Shown piece after piece: positions 21,141 to 34,600 of a stretch of 64,000 bases of DNA. The stretch is from Liolophura sinensis (lineage: Eukaryota > Mollusca > Polyplacophora > Chitonida > Chitonidae), in the NCBI RefSeq assembly GCF_032854445.1, contig NC_088300.1:52922984-52986983 (forward strand), in the 5' to 3' direction. The translations under genes were made by a program, and so were the position numbers. The first letter of the stretch is position 1. Each line of letters starts with the position of its first letter. The notes below the pieces were generated by a model. The model was not told where the DNA came from. It searched no databases and saw only the letters and a list, made by a program, of their open reading frames with translations.

Positions 21141-23041
21141 ATGCTTGTCAGCACCTATTGAAAAGACAAAATATAGATCTGATAATTATGCCTTAAACAC
21201 ATAGCATCTGCATGCGTGTATTGGTATACCTATTATAGATTACGTGTATATAAACAAGTTACTATGCATGAAGCCTATCTTACCATTTATGAGGACAGTT
21301 AGAATGAAGCTCGAACTGCTATAGGTTTCTGCTGGTGGACTACACGTTCTCGAGGCCTAGTCCTTGTGAAATGTTTTCAAGCATATCATTGTTCATTAAA
21401 TGTGATGACAACACAGCATTTTGAGTAATTTGACGTCTAATAAATTATTAACATTGTTATCTTCATTTTACCCCCATGTGCATGGTGTTCTGGTGCCCAT
21501 AAGGTTGCCTCTATTTAAGCAGCCATGAACAGCTAAGAGCAAACCCCTATAACTGAGGTAAGTTGACAAGAGGTCGCATTTTGGCAGCTTTAGGTGTGGA
21601 CATTTGCAAGCTGTTAGTTCCCCAGCTATGCCATGCACAGTCTTAGCCTATACATTTTTGTATAGTCTTTCAGGTTGCATTATAATGATGAAATGTTTGC
21701 TTAGGTCAAATATCTGATCGTAACCTCAAAACAGAAGAAACTTGCGTCGTCGATAACCATTAATAAAAGATCTTAATCTTAATGGTTAGTAAATGGACAA
21801 AATATTGAATGAAAATCACAAGGACGGAGGATGTGTGATGTAAATACATGTATATCTTGAGGATTATATGTACGTTTCTTGCAAACAGAGAACGAAAAGG
21901 TATGCACTTGTATGTTGCAATAAGCGGTGGACGACACACGTATCCGTTTTCGCAATCATTGAAGACCACGCACTTACCATCCACCAAAATGTTTTGAATG
22001 TACCTTTACGTCACGTGTTGGGAAGTTTGTCTGCATAGCGTGTCACAGGTCTGCAGTTTACCCCGGACCCCCCAGTTTTCTCCCTTCATAATCAATGGAA
22101 TAACTGAAAATTCTTCAGTATGGTGATAAACAACAATCCAGAAATAAATACTGAAGTTTGTTGTTTAGGAGGTTTTGGTACAGGACTTTAAATAGAATAT
22201 TACAGTTTACAAGGAAATGAAGAAAGTTTTGCCCAACATTTTTTTAAATAAAACAAATATTCTTTTCATTTTATACCTGTTAACCCCTTTATTTTATGCC
22301 TATTTTTCATCAGTGATCGGTAATGTTTGGAAATGATGCATTGATGAACTTACTGAAGGCTATTTATAATTTCCGGACTGGCCGCCGTGGCCATAAGAAA
22401 TCCTATGGCACAAGAAGAAAGTTAAAAAAGCTTCCTTGTACTTTGAAATGTTAGGAAACATCCTAACTTGGCATATTAATAAATAAAAACAAACCTTTCA
22501 TGTATCATTTAAGAAACTCCAATCGCCAATCTGGCTTCTTAATGTGAAATTTCATCGTTACATGATGTGGTTTATGTTACCTACTTAGTCCTGATTAAAA
22601 CTGATAATTTACGCTGCTTGTATAGGCTCCTCCAGTTTTTGATATAAGAGATACCGCATGTTATTGTGCGTAAATGTCATTCTTTAATATCTTGTTAAAT
22701 AAAATTGAAAATATGGAGTTCACACTAGCCTTATTCTTGTGGTTAGAGAAATCAATATTGTACCACAGACCAGGTTGGGAAGTTCTCAATGTACACGAGT
22801 CTAGCTCGGGTGCATGCAGGGTGGTACTTGTGTATTGGTAGGATCTCTGTATGAACATGTTTTAATTGAGTGAGTGAGTCTTTATTGGTTTGATTAACGT
22901 GTAACTCATAATCCATAATATACCAATCGGACAACCGCGTCAGGGTAACTGAACTGCACTCAGCCAGCATGATTGAAACATCGCACTTCGCCACGTAACT
23001 CTTAATAACTCTCAAGGTTTATAGCCTGGTGTCGCTAACAT

Positions 23042-23180
23042 TTTGCCTCAAATCATATTTATTTATGTGTACTCAAGAATACTTCACTTATTCGACAGCC
23101 AATGCCCTGTGTGCTGTCAGACCTTCCAACGTATGAACGCAGAGGAAGCCGGCATGCCAGACTTGAAAATCACGCTAGCA
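23042..23180 (-). mobile_element. SINE fragment
   Basis: Contains blocks of the first SINE family (ACTCAAGAATACTTCACTTA, CAGACCTTCCAACGTA, GAGGAAGCCGGCATG) with internal deletions. Confidence 0.65.
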
Positions 23181-24523
23181 CCGGCGCTAATGCCAACGTA
23201 CAAGTCGACCCGTTTTGCTCCAAGAGGTTTCATGTATATAGCCCTATACTTAAGCTTGCATTGATGAAATTCGAAAAACATGGTGAAATGTGTAACTAAC
23301 AGAAGTTTATTTTCAAAAAAACAAACCTGGTCTTTATAAATATTCTTGGTTTATAGTAATACAACTGAGACCTGTACAAGATTTATAGCCCAAGTACTGT
23401 GTCTGTAGCTTAGATTAGTATATAAAAGATTATCCAATACATGGACCAATCGATATTTTTTAACATATCCTTAAAAATTAACATGCATAATTATACATAA
23501 TTGATTTTGAGGGCATGTATATTACCCACCATGTAGAATAAATGTAGAAAACTATTCCAGGTCTACTTGTGGGATATTTGTCATTTTTCCCCCCAAGTTA
23601 TAATTGTAAAAGTAATAAAATCTTGGACAAATAAGAAATTACACTTGTCTTCCTTTTCAAGTTTAGGAAACATCTTACCATTACAAAACTTACTTCTCCC
23701 TCTTCAGAATTATGTCTATGTGCAACTACAGTTGAAGCTAAATTTGCAAAAAACATATACCCTAAACGACAAATATATATATATAGTATTAAAGATCTTG
23801 TTAAATATTTATCACATGCTTAGTGTATCTGAAAAAATATGTCGGATAAATGTCAGATAAGACAGACGAAATAAAAATCAATGAGATTTTGTTGTGATAT
23901 TCTATCCCAGGTATATGGAGTGCTATATACAAACATGTAGAAAATCTATGCAGTGCTTTGGTACATATTTTCAGTGAACACACATTCAGTGAATGCACTA
24001 AGTTTTAGTGAAGAAATCTGTCTGAAAGCCAGCATTTCTTCATCTGTGTGACAAGGGAACCCACAGGCTGTAAGTGTAGGTCAACCACGATCACGTGTCC
24101 TTTGAAACGATAACAAAGCAAATACGCTATATTTAAATGATACAAATTGTGCCAAAGGTTCATTATCAGACACCAATAATAAACAGGAAGGTATTATTTA
24201 ACCGTATGTAAAGACATTTACTCCTCCTTGTTCATTTAACCTGAAACACAATACAAGCAAGTACACACAGGCTCAAAATTAGGATTAAGTGACAGCACAC
24301 ATTGCAGAACTGTAAAATGTGGAAAATAAGGTTATATGTGTCATACATGTAGGTTATATTAATTATTGACGTAAACAGTGTGAAAAAGATCTTCATGAGT
24401 ATAGAAATAAGGTCATATTTCATGTGATTTTTATAATACATATAAATATTGCAAGTGCTGCAGGATAAAATCAGTAAGCTGAAATAAGTCAGAAATCTTT
24501 CATTTCATGATGCATTTCAGATA

Positions 24524-24754
24524 TACAGGGTGTCCCAGAAGTCGTGCACCATCCTGATTTTCATTTTTTTCTGTGTTTTAGATTTGATACTGATTTTAAA
24601 TTTTTTTTCTCTCTTTCAGAGTTAATTATAGCTAATAAACTAACAGTACAAGAAAGAGTTGAAATGGTTTTTATGTTTGGAAGAGATGGGGCAACACTCT
24701 GCTCAACCATTCAACCTCAACCTGGATGGTGCACGACTTCTGGGACACCCTGTA
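24524..24754. mobile_element. MITE with 31-bp perfect terminal inverted repeats (mariner-type)
   Basis: Left end TACAGGGTGTCCCAGAAGTC continues to 24554 and is matched exactly in inverted orientation at 24724-24754, including the TA that mariner-type elements duplicate. The interior encodes LTVQERVEMVFMFGRDGAT in the + frame, which resembles the start of a mariner-type transposase. It is best read as an internally deleted derivative of an autonomous element. Confidence 0.9.
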
Positions 24755-27535
24755 CAATTTGTTGAAAAATCAACTGAGAATACTTCAAAAATTAATACAG
24801 TTTCGGGCTTTCCTTCATAAAATTAATTTTCTCTGAAGTAATTATCTGCAACAGAATGTAATAACATCAGTATTAGATAAATGTGAGATATTACATGCAT
24901 GAGAAATTTAAAAATCACAGAAAATTTATGAAAATTGGTCCTACTTTTGATACTGGCATTAGATATTTGAGAAAAAAAAACTCCTTTCGCAAAAAAAAAA
25001 AAGATAGCCATTATGCAGAATTAAGTGGTTAAACAGCAAAGCAACATGCATTCCAAAAAAATCAGTAACATCACAAGAGAGTTAGTTACATTTGTTATAT
25101 CATCAAACCCCCTTTAAAAGAGCATATTGATCATCTTAAATAAAACATCTTGTCAAATCAATTAACTAACACCTGGCATTTTCTTATCTCCCCAATTGAT
25201 GTAATTGAACTAGAATTTCCCCCATAATTGCATTCAACTTTTTGTCTCATTTTGAGAGATCAATTAATAAGAATAAAAAGAAGTCTTGAGATATGGTTGC
25301 AAATCTTACTGTAAAAATGTAAGTTTCAACACTAAAGGTAATACTTCATCACATCTATTTGCCTTGAAAAGTGCACTTTTTGGGGTAAAATGTTAGATCA
25401 TTTACTGAACATAGATATTTAGACAAGATAAAAATTAATGATTATTGCTTATGTTGTTTCAAGAATTTCTCCGGTATATTTTGACCATTTTAGAATTTAT
25501 GCAAATACATCTGAAGGGATGCAAATACTCATACATTCTTTAAAAAAACATGATGTTTTTGCAGTGATACTGGTTTAAAACAGCAAAAAGTTTCAAAGAT
25601 TGAACCAGCCCTTTCTTTTTAGTACAGTATGTAAAGTTGCACTTCATTAGCTTTATTACAGCCATACTCTTCACAACACAAACTATCGACTGAAAAGATA
25701 TGCCCCTAATATTTTATAAATGCATAATTTGTGACACTCTTTTGATAAGCAAGTGTATGACTGATTGATTAGATTTAAAAAATGACCAGATTAGTGCGAC
25801 AATTGTCATGTTAATACAATGTTGTTTCAAATTTTTGTGAAACCAAAGTAAATACAGTGTAAATGGCTATCCAGTAGATACATGTACACAATGAGGACAA
25901 ACTGATACAGACACTGTATAAATGTATAAAACCTTCACTTCATAAGAATGAGTGACCACTTCAGAGAATCATCCAACAGACTAAATATAAGACAACAGAA
26001 TACTTCAAACCTCAAGAGATGAATAAGTGCAACAGTACTAAGGCACTAACTGATTCTCAGTGCATGTATTGTTATTACATGAACCTCTATGAAGCAAATC
26101 CTATCCCAAGTATTTCTACTAAAGCCGCAAGCATCAGTACAGATCCTTCGTAAACCCATAGCAAAGCTTTATGTACATGTATGAAGCTCTAGATTCAGAG
26201 AAGCCCAGTATATCCACAGTAAATGGTACCTCAGTGATTAAGGAATTCTGATAGATAATAGTATGAACATATAATTACTAAAATACAGAGCATTTACCTG
26301 TATTCTGCCACAGTCATACAGTTATGAACATGTAAACAATTATAAATAGAACCAAACTGAGCGAAACAACATAAAATATTTATTACCTAGTCATAAAAAT
26401 GTGCAAAATAATAAAGACGCATACTTTCATTTCATTGGACATCTTTTTGAATTAATACATATATATTAAAAGTGCACTATTTACACTATGACAGCTTTAT
26501 TTAGGGTTATAATAAATAAGGTAGATCACAAAGGATCAGAAATATGTTGCTGAGAGTCAGTTTTTAACACGTATTTGTACATGTGCATGTCTAACCCCTA
26601 ATAAAGCAGCAATGGGTTAGCTAACAGCAGAACATGTATCCTCATTACAAAGGCGGCAACTTGACTCAAGTAACAGTGCTTTAATCACTGAATTTGAGTA
26701 TCACTTGTAAACACTGTAAAAAGCAATATATAATTAAAACAATCATGTACCTTGATATTGTACTGATAAAACTGGAGCAGTGCAGAGTTAAAAAGGCAAA
26801 GTTGCAGAACCCTTTATACACTCCACTACTTAGGAGACCAGATCCTGTATGTTCAGTAATAAAGCAGTGGAGGTTATCACCCACTGCCCTGGTAACGGTG
26901 ACCTGATGGCAAAGCTTCCTACTACTGGGTTCATATGGAGAGAGAGTTATGATGTGCACATGATGTGCAGATCAACTTACGGGAAGCTGTCCACCAGAAC
27001 ACCTCATCTTATATGTGCACTGCCTTAGGCCTTTAAATTTGAATTAAAAAAATTACTGATGCATGATAAAATATTTAATAGGCCATGATGGAAAATAGCC
27101 ATATTTTCTTTACAATCTTGGCACAAAAAGAAGACATACATATGATATACTTAAACCATACTATAGTACATCACCATGTATGACATGTGGGAGAGACCAG
27201 TATAATTCAGATACAAGAAAATATTTATACCATTTCTCAGACAAATTATGGCAAACTCAAATATCTGTCTAATTTGGATGGTCTCATTGTTTAAAAACTG
27301 GACATGGTAAAATATAAATACATTAAAATGTATATAAGTACATGTATAATTTTTGAAAATGCTCAGAAAATATCACTTCTTACTGATCCTTTCATTTAAT
27401 ATATAAATATTAAAATCTGACAGCATATCAATGTAAAGACGATTGTGTCTAAGAAATTACATTTAAATTTTCTTAAACTATAAAACACTATAACTAAGAG
27501 CACTGCATAAAAATATAGTGTAATGAAGTATTACA
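24755..27535. other. AT-rich stretch downstream of the Tks gene
   Basis: No exon was found. Immediately left of 27536 this should be the 3' UTR of the Tks gene (- strand). Several AATAAA-like signals exist on that strand but none can be chosen. Confidence 0.4.
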
Positions 27536-28639
27536 TTATGAAGGTTTTTGGGGAGGAACTGGAGGTAGTCTCCCTTTAGAAGCTGCCCCCGATTTTGGTT
27601 TGACTGGCAGCGCTGGAAGCGAGCCAGGGGAGGGGTTTTTGCCAGGTGGAAGAAGAGGAGATGATGACACACCTCCATTTCTACAATTATCTGATGACGG
27701 TGATGACTTTTGCACAGGTTTCAGCCTGGCACCAAATTTACTGCTGATTTCATCCATGAGAGAATTTGATTGAATGGAGGCATGTTTATCCATACTAGGG
27801 CTGGTTAGAGGTGAGACATCGTCTACGGAGTCCAGGTAACTGGCAGGTGCCCAGCCTTCTACACCCTCTGACTCCACAAGCCACCACCCACTGTCATCGG
27901 TCTGTACCACAGACACACGATCACCCTGCCTCAGGTTTATCTCCCCTGTATTCTCAGCTACAAATGTAGACGAGACCCTATACTGTTGTTTTTGGAGGGT
28001 GACAGCAGGTGGGTCAGGTTTACAGGGTGGATCAGGCTTGGACGGAGTAAAAACTCCAGATTCTGAAGGAGGAACAGCTTTCGAGATTCTAAAATTATTG
28101 GGTTTTGAAGGTGGGGGAGGTTTGGATTTTCTGAACCTATCAGAACCATTTCCAGATTGTTCAAATTTAGCTTTGAGAGCATTTGCTAAGTCATTCACCT
28201 TAAGGGTAGGTGAGGGAACATTATCCCATTCGTCTTCAGTAGATGAGCGTTGTGAAGAGGGTTTATTCGCTGGAGGCTTGGGGCGCATTATACTGGCTTG
28301 ACCATGTGATGAGGATCCAGTAGAATTGAGCTTTGGTGGAGTCTCGGGCTTGGCTGGCGTCGCAGGCGCCTTCGCACCCATCACACCCGGTTTTGCTATG
28401 GTAGCATGCGCCCCTTTCTGTGACCCTGGTTTTGTAGGTGGTGGGGGAGGAGTCACTGATGGCCTGGACTTGCCTTTTGTCTTATTCCCTAGCTTGCTAA
28501 CAAGGGAGCTCTGAAGAGCAGCCTCATTGCTTGGATGCGGCCCTGACTCCTCTTGGCTGAAGTCAGAGTCTGATTCCTCATCAAACTCATCCTTTTTCAT
28601 GGTCACTGACTCAATGACCGCTGTTCCTTCCTCACTTAC
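27536..28639 (-). CDS. SH3PXD2: Tks exon 12 (proline-rich tail and SH3-4)
   Basis: 367 codons and TAA at 27538-27536. Begins [11 protein letters not shown], passes an acidic region and several Pro-rich motifs, then SH3-4 ([15 protein letters not shown] to [10 protein letters not shown]), and ends in PPVPPQKPS. The C-terminal position of the last SH3 differs from vertebrate Tks, where it is the extreme C-terminus; here about 93 residues follow it. Confidence 0.96.
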   Translation of the reverse strand, partial: VSEEGTAVIESVTMKKDEFDEESDSDFSQEESGPHPSNEAALQSSLVSKLGNKTKGKSRPSVTPPPPPTKPGSQKGAHATIAKPGVMGAKAPATPAKPETPPKLNSTGSSSHGQASIMRPKPPANKPSSQRSSTEDEWDNVPSPTLKVNDLANALKAKFEQSGNGSDRFRKSKPPPPSKPNNFRISKAVPPSESGVFTPSKPDPPCKPDPPAVTLQKQQYRVSSTFVAENTGEINLRQGDRVSVVQTDDSGWWLVESEGVEGWAPASYLDSVDDVSPLTSPSMDKHASIQSNSLMDEISSKFGARLKPVQKSSPSSDNCRNGGVSSSPLLPPGKNPSPGSLPALPVKPKSGAASKGRLPPVPPQKPS

Positions 28640-31600
28640 CTGTAAACAGAAAAAGTCATGAGGACCTACTGAACTATACTAATTACCCAGAGTACTTGGA
28701 CAGAGACAAGCAAAGCTGACAGACAGCTTTGACACGTCTCTAGATGACAGAGTAAAACCAACACAATGTACATATGTACAGAGTACGCTTTTTCTAGACG
28801 CCTCAGAAATTGCCTCAAAAATTCAACAAATGTATCAAAAATGTATTACTATGTTCCCATTCTTATACCTACTTGTCTGATTTAAAGGTATGGAGAAACT
28901 TTTGTAATTTGGTTCATGAAATATTAACTCAAGCTAGGTGTTGCACATGCCTTACAATAGGGAAATGTTTTTAACTAAATCTGGAGCAGCAAGCTCTGAT
29001 ATCTACTGAGGAAACTTGTTCCAAATCATCTCTGCTTTATCCTGCATTCATCATTATTCATGTACCAGAACATTTTCGTCTACTTTTTATCAAAATTTAG
29101 AATGAATGATTCTGGTTTGACACCAAACTGGCAATATTTCAGCCATACTGTGGAGAGAGAAAAATACTTCTTGTACAGGTATGTACCACAACAACATATG
29201 TTCCAACAATATCAATTAAATAACACAGAGACTTACAGCTGGTGTATCTGGTAACTGTTGTATATAGGCTGCTGGTGCCCAGCCCTCCTGTTCTCCTATC
29301 TCGACATACCACCATCCACTAGGGCTCTTCTCCAGTACCTAGACACACCAACAGATAGTACACAGTTAATGTATCTGGTAACACACACACAGGTAGTAGA
29401 CTGGCTTAATAACACAGTTAGCAATTAGAAACCCACTCGCACCTGGAAACACACACTGATAGTACGGGGCTATTAACACACCCGGTAAATCAGAAACCCA
29501 CTCACACGTGATAACACAAATGAATAGTAGAGGTTGAACACAAACACACTTGATAAATCAGAAACTCATCCTCACCTGATAACACATATTGACAGTACAG
29601 AGCTAACCTCCCTGATAAATCAAAAACCCACCAACACCTAACACATACTGATAGCACAAAGCTAACACACCTGATAAATTGGCTGATCAAACACACTGAC
29701 AATACAGAGCTAGCTCACCTCATAAATCAGAAACCCACACATGGCTAATAGCACACACTGATAGTACAGGGCTAACACAAACACACATGATAAATCAGAA
29801 ACTCACCCACGCCTGATAACACACGCTGACAGCACAGGGCTAACACAAACACACATGATAAATCAGAAACTCACCCACGCCTGATAACACACGCTGACAG
29901 CACAGGGCTAACACAAACACACATGATAAATCAGAAACTCACCCACGCCTGATAACACACGCTGACAGTACAGGGCTAACACAAACACACATGATAAATC
30001 AGAAACTCACCCACGCCTGATAACACACGCTGACAGCACAGGGCTAACACAAACACACATGATAAATCAGAAACTCACCCACGCCTGATAACACACGCTG
30101 ACAGCACAGGGCTAACACAAACACACATGATAAATCAGAAACTCACCCATGAGGACATAACAAGCTGTACCCATTCTTACACTTACATATGCATGATATA
30201 CTGGATATATGTATGTCTTGGGATATATTGGACATGTGTGCAAGATAAAAACTTATCTTGTAACTAATAACTTAAGTTACAAGATAACTTATATAGTAGT
30301 ATTACCTAATTCCTCAACCTTTTCAAACACCACTGCGACAATATTTTGAAACGTTCTGAGAAAACTACCGTATGGGGTGTACAAATATAATATACACAGT
30401 TTTCTCAAGCTTGCATCTTTTGTGACACAAACTGATCATTATTGGTGTCAATTTCATAATAATTGTAAGCTAATTAAGGAAAATAAAATACCTTGACACT
30501 TTCTCCAGCAGAGAAACTGATGCCGTCTCCCATGGTGTCACTGAATGCATCTATTGTTACATACTCCTTCACTCGGATTACAGACGGAGTGATCAAGCCA
30601 GATCCTTTCTGCATAAAAGGGAATAAAAAAGCAGATTTTTAAATGCCAATGAAAGAAGTCACAACATTTCATTTAACAGCTGAATGCAGAGCACGATTTT
30701 GTTATGGTGTTAGCAGCAAAATTAAGCAACAAATGAAAAAGTCACAGCAGATTTCTCTCACTCGTTACATAATTACCTGCTTTTTCAAAGGAAACAACAA
30801 GAACTGCGAATTCCATGATTCAATTTCAGTTCTTGGCGAAACTTGGCGAAATCAGTGTTTAGCTTCTTTTCAAGCTAAATATTTATGTGTTTGAGAAAAT
30901 GTACTTTAGTAAATACATGAAGCATTAAAATTTTCTTCCAGTAAGCTATCATGACGGATTAAACAAAATTAAGCAAATCCAAATCACAACATTTCTCATC
31001 TATTATCATTATGCCATTCTGGTTGTGTAAACCTCACTCGTAACACATACAGGCAGAGAGTTGGTCCTGGGTGGGGGATGTTTGAAGGATGCCTTCTTTG
31101 TGGAGGGTTTGAAGTACTCGCTGACCTCAGACAGAGAGCTGACTACCTGGACACCCTGAGAGAGGTGCTTCCCCTCATGCTGGACACCTCTTGCCTTGTC
31201 AGGATTTATCTTGGATAGGTATGTCGCAGGTACGTAACCTTCCTGACGATTAAACCTGACAATTAAGAACATCCATCGATACAGTTTTCATCTGTTTTCT
31301 CGTACCATTAAAAGGAATAGTCCACACAAATAAAACTCTATGAGAAGTGAAGTAATCAGCATTCAAGGTTTTAAATCTACAAATAATTAAATTTTAATGT
31401 TTTATTTTACATTCCATACATGTACATAAATGAGAGAAAGTCCAGCTCGCAGTAGACGATGTGGCATTGTGGATGTGAAAAAGGTCACCATATTCTACAG
31501 AGAAGCCTGCAAAGCATTATGGTGTTCTATATATGCTTGTTGACTCTCTTTCTTCATGGGTTAATACATACATCTGCCTTAGTCAAATTTTTATTAAGAC

Positions 31601-34600
31601 CTTAAAGAAACTAATGCAATTAATTAAAACTGAAAACATGATGTCATCTTTCTCTTAATGTGTACTATAAAATTCTGAGACTATTTCACATCAAATCCTC
31701 AAAGAGGGAACTACAAACAAGCACAAAAGACTTTGATTAATATTTTGACTGGAAAAAATAATCTGTTCACTCTAATTAAAATAGAAACCACAATCCAAAT
31801 GGTCATTTAAATTCAAACTACATATGCAACTGTGTGCATAAAATTATCTATGCAAAGGCAGGTTATAAACTTTACCAGCCTTTTCCTTTAAAGTTAAACA
31901 CTGCCACAACTAGTTGTCCATTAGGAATCATGCAGAGCATCAGCAAGATAAATGGATCAGCCTCATCTCACCACTGATGTCTTTCGGCTCTACGTAAACC
32001 TGTGCAAATTACAGGTGTACAAATAGCTTCTGTTACCCTGGTGTTGAATGACCCAGCCATTATTCACTCACCTGACTTTCCACCAGCCCTGAAGGTTTTT
32101 CTCCATGATCAGTACAATGGCACCTATCTCCAGGCTTATCTCATCTGGGCCGTCACCTTTAAAGGCAGTCGTGCATATGTACTCCTCCTCTGTAAACAAA
32201 CGAATTGTTACAATGACTGTACGAAGTATAGAAGAAAATGTTATATGCACCTGATGTGTACATTTATAATTTCCCTGAAGTCTGATCTATTGGTGGTACA
32301 CATTGCTCTGAACACATCCATGTACACGATTACAGCAGAAATGTACCTTGCCCTGGCTCTGGTGTTTCTATGCCCTGGTCAGCCTGTCCGTCTGTCCTTT
32401 GCAGGTAAGTACTGGGCACCCAGCCATGCTCATCCTCTGCTGTCACAAACCACCAACCTGCAATCATCACATCAACAATCTTTTAGTATTTACAAATACA
32501 TTTATTTATTTGTTTAATTGGTGTTTTATGCCGTACCCAAGAATATTTCACTTATACGATGGCGCCCAGCATTATGGTGGGTGGAAACCGGGCAGAGCCT
32601 GTCGCTGGCAGACCTTCCCACGTACGGCCGGAGGGAAGCCAGGATGAGCTGAACTTGAACTCACAGCGGCCTACAAATACTTGGACATACACTGCAATAC
32701 TTTAGGAATCATTAAAATATGGGCTAAAAGAGGGCTAGAAGTTTTTCTTGAGCTTCTGAGGGAATAAATCAGAAACCCACGGGAATTAGCCAAAATAAAA
32801 TAAAAGATAGTTGGGTTAATGCCAAGAAATTATGTTTAACGAGACACATTGCTGAGGGCAATAATTGTGTACTGAATGGCAAATGTCTACTGACATGTAT
32901 CTGATTTTGATTGAACAATCAAATGTTCAATTTTATCCAGGGTTTCCCTTCAACCATCAAGATGTTATATTTGTAAAATGGCCAAAGGCTGACTTTTTTG
33001 ACTGGGTTACCTCCCCTTGCTGTCGACATGATGGGAGGTATTGTGCTGTAATTATACGGCCTACCATGTACCTTCAGCTCCAGGAAATTACGATACTTTA
33101 TCACACATTATCAATAGAAAGGAAGACTTTATTTCGTTTACTAGACTTTCAACCTATCCTACTATTTACATGTGTGATACACGGAGAATATTGCATTGTG
33201 GGAACCTCTGTGCTGCCTCATTTGTCTGGCAGACAGTTTAAACCAGTGACGGATTAACCCCACCCCCCAGCCCCTCCTTATAATTCTCTTAATTGACACT
33301 TCCAGGAAAGTAAAGGCCCAGGAGGTTTAGTTAGGAGTCAAACTGTGTCACCTGTTTCAGTTTTCTCTGCCACCTCCACAGAGACACCTTGACGCAGTGC
33401 AATTTCTCCCTTTCCTTCAGGTTTGTAATCTGCTATAGCCACATATTGTTCCAAAAGTTTGGGGCCAGAGATTTTGTTCCCCTTGGGTTTTTTGCTCACA
33501 TGTCTGAAAACACAAGATAAATAAGCCTCCTTGCAGGTTATGATTCTGTGAAGGAAAATCCTACTGTATTACCTACTTTTTTTTATGGAAGGTAGTTTTC
33601 ACTTCTATGATCATATAACAGGGAGATAATTACACTGTATACCCAGCATGAAAGGAGACATCATACTCAAAGACCATTACCATTTACATTACCTTAGTTT
33701 GACAGCATAAATGCAGATGAATGTACATACATGAACATAATTAATATGCTTGATAAACCCTGCAGTTCACACAGAGTATAATGAAGACAGGAAACAAAAG
33801 CAACATTGTCGTCAGTGGGTTACATAATCACAGGCTAAGATACATGTGCACATTAGTGGCTGAGTGCAGATTTTCAATACAACCATTGTCTGAACAGAAC
33901 TCCTAAAAACAGTCATTCTGATTTACAGCAGCAAGCACAAAACATGACGATGAAATGACTTCTTACGACCCATAATACAGTGAGCTGTTCCACAATAATA
34001 CATTCATGATATTAAACAGGAGTCTGGTCAACCAAATGTTGAATAATCCTACCTTTTTTTAATGGGCTCAACGTCCTCAGGTTCTACTTCAAAGAACTCT
34101 AGTACTTCATCACTCTCTGCTATTTCACTGGGCAGCTTGATTAAGCTCTGAAACCAACAGCAATGAGTCGTTATTCACAGCTTGACACAAATTTCAAAGA
34201 ACAGGAAGACAGTCACTGCCATTACACAATTTAAAAAATTTAAAATTACAGTTATTTATGGTTTCTAAAGTGGCATCAGAAAATGGTGAGCTGAAGGACA
34301 AAATCAGTACAAATTAATTATTCCTATATCACACATGCAGGGTAAAATTATATACATTACTTCAGTTTAAATAATAACTGTGAAAACTGAATGAACAGCT
34401 AAAACTTCCTTCAATGTTTTACGATCTATTTGTTATGTAGCAGATGTATAAGTAACGGCACAATATTTGTGACATAAGTTCTGTCATGTGCAGCGGTTGT
34501 AATATACATCTATATTAGTCATACTAAGGAAACCGCACTACACACAAACGGAGGAAGTTCACTCATATGGTAATCTGCAGCACAAACAAACTTCCTGTGC

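Larger units (their letters stand above)
19021..24523. other. Intergenic stretch, no gene found
   Basis: No exon with family resemblance was found on either strand. The part just right of 19020 should hold the HMG20 promoter or 5' UTR. The rest contains SINE copies and fragments (19671-19935, 21009-21140, 22060-22150, 23042-23180) and an inverted-repeat element (19445-19640). Confidence 0.5.

Noticed and set aside
27999-28514. Open frames on the + strand rich in Gly
   Set aside because: Antisense of the proline-rich Tks exon 12; Pro codons read as Gly on the other strand.
29769-30155. Regular repeats resembling a CRISPR array
   Set aside because: Units are contiguous with no unique spacers and the context is a eukaryotic intron.
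32002-32517. 171-codon open frame on the + strand
   Set aside because: Antisense to Tks exons 7 and 8 and the intron between them, and it runs into a SINE; no family resemblance.
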